DNA of 64,000 nucleotides from Schistocephalus solidus (lineage: Eukaryota; Platyhelminthes; Cestoda; Diphyllobothriidea; Diphyllobothriidae), in NCBI GenBank assembly GCA_017591395.1, contig WEDG01000306.1:87514-151513 (forward strand), written 5' to 3'. Below are positions 60,092-64,000 of this stretch, piece after piece. The notes below the pieces were generated by a model. That model worked only from the letters and a program-made list of their open reading frames with translations. It ran no database searches and was not told the origin of the DNA. The stretch's first letter is position 1. Each line of letters opens with the position of its first letter. The position numbers were made by a program, and so were the translations under genes.

Positions 60092-63000
60092 ACTTTAAGT
60101 CAAGTCACTTTATTGAGGGAATTAGGCTTTCACCCTTGAGCTCCCTATTCACATTCAAACATGACAATAGAATGAACGTTTACAGTAATAACTCTGACAA
60201 ATGAAAACGTTAGATCATTGTTATGTTCGGGCCAGGTATAAGCTGCCGCTACTGACACAAGCTTCATTATATGTACAATATTTTCTCAGCAAATGAGTAT
60301 TCAGTTTGCATTTAAATGTGTCAACAGTTTCTGAAAGGACCACCTCATCAGGGAGTCCGTTCCATGCACCGACGACCCTCTGTGAAAAGGCGTTCCGAAG
60401 GACGTCCATGTGGGCCAATTTCCTCTGCAGTTTATTTGGATGACCCCGTAGATTATCCGTCTCAGCAAATTCGAAGAAGTCAGCAAATTATAGGGCACAC
60501 TCGCGGCCTCCGATAATCGGGAAGGTTTGGATGAGGTCACCGCGTAGTTGCCTGATAATTTAGAGGTTACAAATCAAGTTCAACCAGTCTGGCTTCGTAA
60601 GGCAGATGACTAAGATTCTTGACCATCTTCGAAGCCCTCGCATGTACTCGTTCGAGCTGTACATACTCCTTCTTAAACCACGGACGCCAGGCCTGGGACG
60701 GCATATTCCAAGTGAGATCGAACAAATGCTCCGTAGGTTTTTTTGAATAGTTTCTTATCAATCTGCACAAATCCACATCTGAGCGCAAATAAGACCTTTG
60801 TCGCGCGTTTAGCTGCCTTTAAACACTGTGAAGATGGTTTGAGTGAGGAGTTGATAAGAAAACCACGGCCCTTCTGTTTCTCAACCATCGAAAGGGTCTG
60901 CCCACTGAGAATGTATTGTTAGGAATCATCGTCCTCGTTGGTCTTTATGGTATGGAGTCTTAGGACAACACACATCCCAGCGTTAAAATTTAAGAGCCAA
61001 CGAGCAGAATAACTGCTAAGATGGTTAAGACACTTTTGAAGTGCGTACCTATCGTCATCAGATCTGATGACCCTCCAAAATTTAAAATCGTCTGCAAAGA
61101 TGCCGGCACTGCAACCTAGGCCTTCAACGCAGTCGTTGATATAGACTTAGGAGAGTAACGGTCCTAAGACGGAACCTTTGTGGACACCACTTAGAACTGG
61201 AATAGCTTTTTACTTCGAGTTATCAATGCACACAGTTTGAAATCTTCCTGTAAGAAAATCTGTGATCCATGTCAGCAGCATTCCTCTTATTCCAATTTCA
61301 GATAATTTATAGATAAGACGTTTGTGTGCGACACTGTCAAACGTCTTCTTGGTATCAGTTTAGATGACGTCAACCCTACCAACTTCATCCAATTCGCAAG
61401 TTCACTTCTCAGTCGAGAGTAGTAAACTGGAAAGACAAGAGCGATTCTGTCTGAAGCCATGCTGCTGTGCTGAGTGCAATCGGTTTTCCGCCAGGAAATT
61501 CATGGTCACCTTCTTAATTTACGATTCCATTTTTTTACAGCGAACCCCACTTTTGTATATGGGGTATATATTTGCTGCCTTCCATTCTGATGGCAGTTTC
61601 CCTGATTCAAATGACGAATTGAATATATGCGCTAGTGGTTTGGAGAGTTCGCCGGCCAGTTCGCTCAATAACTTTGCTGGTAGATCGTCTAGACCAGATG
61701 ACTTGGTTTCTATGAGATTTTGCAGTTCTCGTTCCACGATAGGTTACGGGAAGAGTATATATTCAAGCACTGAACCGGCTCTATAACAGCATTGTTGACG
61801 TGTTCAAGATGAAGTTCCGGTTCTTTAGTGAATACCGAGGCAAAGAACGGACCCAAGTGCTCGGCTTTCTCGCAACTTTCAACGATTAAACACCATTCCC
61901 ATCCATAAGTACTGCGACGGGGTCCTTACGTTTTTTAATCGACTTTTGATGTAATTGAATAATTTTTTGTTTATATTAAGCCTGTTGAATAAGTCTTGAT
62001 TTATAGTTTTGCCTTGCCTGAAGAATCATTTTTGACAGCATTTCTTTAATGAAGAAATTCCTTGAGATTCTCTGCTGACCCTGTTTCCCTAAATACCTTC
62101 CATTTTTTATTTTTCTTCTTGAACTGCCTGTTAAGTTCTCTTATTAACCAGGCAGGGCAACTAGTTATTTTTGCACCTCAACTGAACAAATGCAATCAAT
62201 TAGATCGAGTGAAACCGTCTTTAACGATTGCCAGTCATCCTTCTGGATTCCTGTTGAGCAAACAATCCCATTGTATGGGCATCAGTTCTTTCTTCATTGT
62301 GTTAAAATCAGCCTTTCGTATATTTCGCTTGCCTTCCGTTCTCTTCTGGTGCTTAGAATAAAGTGAGTTATCCCATATCAGCGTACTATGGTCACTCGTA
62401 CCGAGGGGTTAATAGAATACACTTCATCAATGTTAGAGAATTTTGTCGTAAATACTAGGTCAAGACAATTTACTCTCTGGTTCTCTCTAAATCTCGTTAG
62501 TATGTTAACCTTCTGTGACAGACATTGGTCAAGAGTGAGATCCATTAGCTTGTGGCTGAAGGAAGTTGGCGCACCATCAACTGTCCGATTTACCCAGTCT
62601 ACTGTATGTGCATTGAAATCTCCAGCAATAAGCACCTCCTGGTGACTTGCAACTTCCTTCAGCAAATGGAGGAGTGACTTATCAGCTGCACTTGGAATAT
62701 AAGGTGGGCTGTAGATCGTTAAAAATTGAAGGTTTTGTGAACAATCCTTTTTAATCTTTATCTAGATAAATGCATAGTCAACGATGATGGCATGCGCTCG
62801 TTAGACGGCTGATATATCTGTCCTAACGTATAAGGCCACTCGACCTCACTGTCTATTTTCGCAGTCTTTTCAATATAGATGGTATCCATCTATCGAAACC
62901 TAGTTATCCATGATTTCGGCTTTGATTCACGTTTCCGTAATGGCAACGACATCGGGTGTTTGTCCTGAGACTATTTCTTTGAGTTCGTCTACTTTCAAAA

Positions 63001-63460
63001 GGAGACTCTGAGCATTTGTATAAAAACATCTCCATTTAGACTGGGTAACTCCTCCATATAGACTTCTGCTCCTTTCGTGCGATTGAATTCTCGAGTCTGT
63101 CAGTGCTGGCCAAGATGAACTGGTGTCCATCCCGTACACGATGGGTTCAAATGAGTGGTCGTCCTTGGAGTTCTGGAGCACGTTCCTTTTATTATTCAAG
63201 CTCTGTATAGTTGGGTTCTTCTCATATAGTGTCCCCCGTCTGTGTGATGATCCGCCTTTATGATTTACGGTGTCTGCCACAAGAAAGATCTCTTCTTCAC
63301 TTTTATTTCCCCGTCCTTTATTTGGAGCCAATTTACTCCTTGTTCTGTTCTCCTTTTCAGTTCTGTTCTCAGCATCCACATTGTGTTTCTTTCCGTCGGT
63401 TCGTTATCCGGCTGAAAAAACACATCCCTATGTGAGTTATGGAGAGTTATTCTCCGTTCT
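60092..63460 (-). mobile_element. CR1-like LINE, nearly complete second ORF, disabled
   Basis: In reverse order: an N-terminal basic region and endonuclease start (150-codon frame from 63,379, ending NAQSLLLKVDELKEIV and DVVAITET), the endonuclease core with VLIAGDFNAHTVDW near 62.63-62.59 kb and LVFTTKFSNIDEV, a linker (62.3-61.8 kb), RT fingers (SSGLDDLPAKLLSEL, LPSEWKAANIYPIYKSG near 61.70-61.55 kb), KGSVLGPLL near 61.18 kb, the catalytic box GIFADDFKFW near 61.10 kb, the thumb (FVRSHLEYAV) and the C-terminus (SQRVVGAWNGLPDEVV, 60.38-60.30 kb). The 3' UTR ends in a gggagctcaagggtgaaagcctaattccctcaataaa-type hairpin plus repeated AAGTGACTTG units at about 60,115-60,092 (shown in part). About ten frame breaks. 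It probably sits in a 5' intron of taxilin. Confidence 0.9.
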
Positions 63461-63597
63461 ATGAGGCATGAAGCCTGGAGATCATTTTCAAGAATGATGT
63501 TTGAAATTGGTTTCGAATTTCAAATCCTTCGAGCCTACGAGTTTTTAGTCTCTACCTTTGTGTAGAAGACACATCTGGCTATAAAAACTGACAAAGG

Positions 63598-63750
63598 AAC
63601 TGCGTATTATCTCCCCTTTGGAAATATCCTTTCTGAGTGAGACGAATCCTTCGCTTTCACAATCTAACTGGACTGCGTATTATCTGCCCTTTGGAAATAT
63701 CATTTCTGAGTGGGACGAATCCTTCGCTTGAACAATCTAACTGGACCGCG
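63598..63750. repeat. Direct repeat, two copies of about 75 bp
   Basis: actgcgtattatctcccctt... at about 63,600 and actgcgtattatctgccctt... at about 63,672, each running through cctttggaaatatc, tttctgagtg, gacgaatccttcgctt and caatctaactgga. A third start (accgcggattat) follows at about 63,744. Confidence 0.9.
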
Positions 63751-63930
63751 GATTATACCACGCTCTGGAAGTTATCCCTACGACCAGCACAAGTCTGGAA
63801 GTTCACTCGCTCCTAAGAACAACATCGCTGCTTCTGAATCTGATTGTTACAGTGCAAAGAACTCCTTACAACAAAGGCTGAGTCGTTCATATTACAAATT
63901 TTGACTGTTGAAATTAATTGCACAAGCAAA

Positions 63931-63993
63931 TTCAATTCAATTCAATTCAATTCAAATCCAAGGTCGTGTGCAAGATCCAAGGTCGTGTGCAAA
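63931..63993. repeat. (AATTC)n run and a 19-bp direct repeat
   Basis: Five AATTC-type units (63,931-63,955) precede two copies of atccaaggtcgtgtgcaa(g). Confidence 0.85.
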
Positions 63994-64000
63994 TAACCAC

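Noticed and set aside
1..64000. CRISPR arrays, operons, prophage or bacterial mobile elements
   Set aside because: No regularly spaced repeats with unique spacers, no dense coding, and clear spliced animal genes.

Overview
The window is animal nuclear DNA, AT-rich, intron-rich and full of old retroelement debris; there are no operons and no bacterial signals. The evidence points to a flatworm, probably a cestode: one gene has a 33-nt intron of the kind known from the 5' ends of flatworm genes, the other is a short secreted protein with two fibronectin type III (FN3) domains arranged like cestode 45W/EG95-type oncosphere antigens, and CR1-like LINE and Penelope-like fragments are everywhere. 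The species assignment is inference.

Layout. 1-1,400: degenerate ACT-type trinucleotide DNA, then a ~185-bp tandem repeat. 1,400-14,800: mostly unrecognised spacer, broken by LINE pieces (about 4.98-5.99 kb and 11.15-11.61 kb), an interspersed repeat (9.0-9.3 kb), a diverged copy of a family here called repeat U (6.57-7.61 kb) and two Penelope-like RT fragments (10.80-12.05 kb). 14.8-38 kb: a large inverted duplication. The left arm reads forward: a signal-peptide exon at 14,841 and two FN3 exons at 19,823 and 20,266, both damaged (one frameshift, one nonsense codon). The right arm reads in reverse: the same two FN3 exons, intact, at 29,666-29,385 and 29,221-28,950. The inner arms (about 19.69-24.59 versus 25.37-29.80 kb) are nearly identical around a ~0.8-kb spacer. 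The outer arms (about 15.6-17.9 versus 35.6-37.8 kb) are still colinear but strongly diverged. The right arm also carries an extra U block (29.80-32.75 kb) and a LINE (33.53-35.58 kb).

39.2-43.9 kb: a tandem repeat and two reverse-strand LINE remnants. 44.6-45.6 kb: two (GAG)n microsatellites, one grown inside a copy of an interspersed repeat that also occurs at 9.0 and 57.3 kb. 48.2-59.5 kb: a reverse-strand taxilin gene (syntaxin-binding coiled-coil protein), with seven exons recovered from the middle to the stop codon. Its third recovered coiled-coil exon lacks one base relative to the conserved frame. Its N-terminal exons were not found. 60.1-63.5 kb: the most complete LINE in the window (endonuclease plus reverse transcriptase, disabled). 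The end holds short tandem repeats.

The two protein genes are not functionally linked. The most notable structure is the palindrome carrying one intact and one decaying FN3 gene copy, with a sharp contrast in similarity between inner and outer arms.
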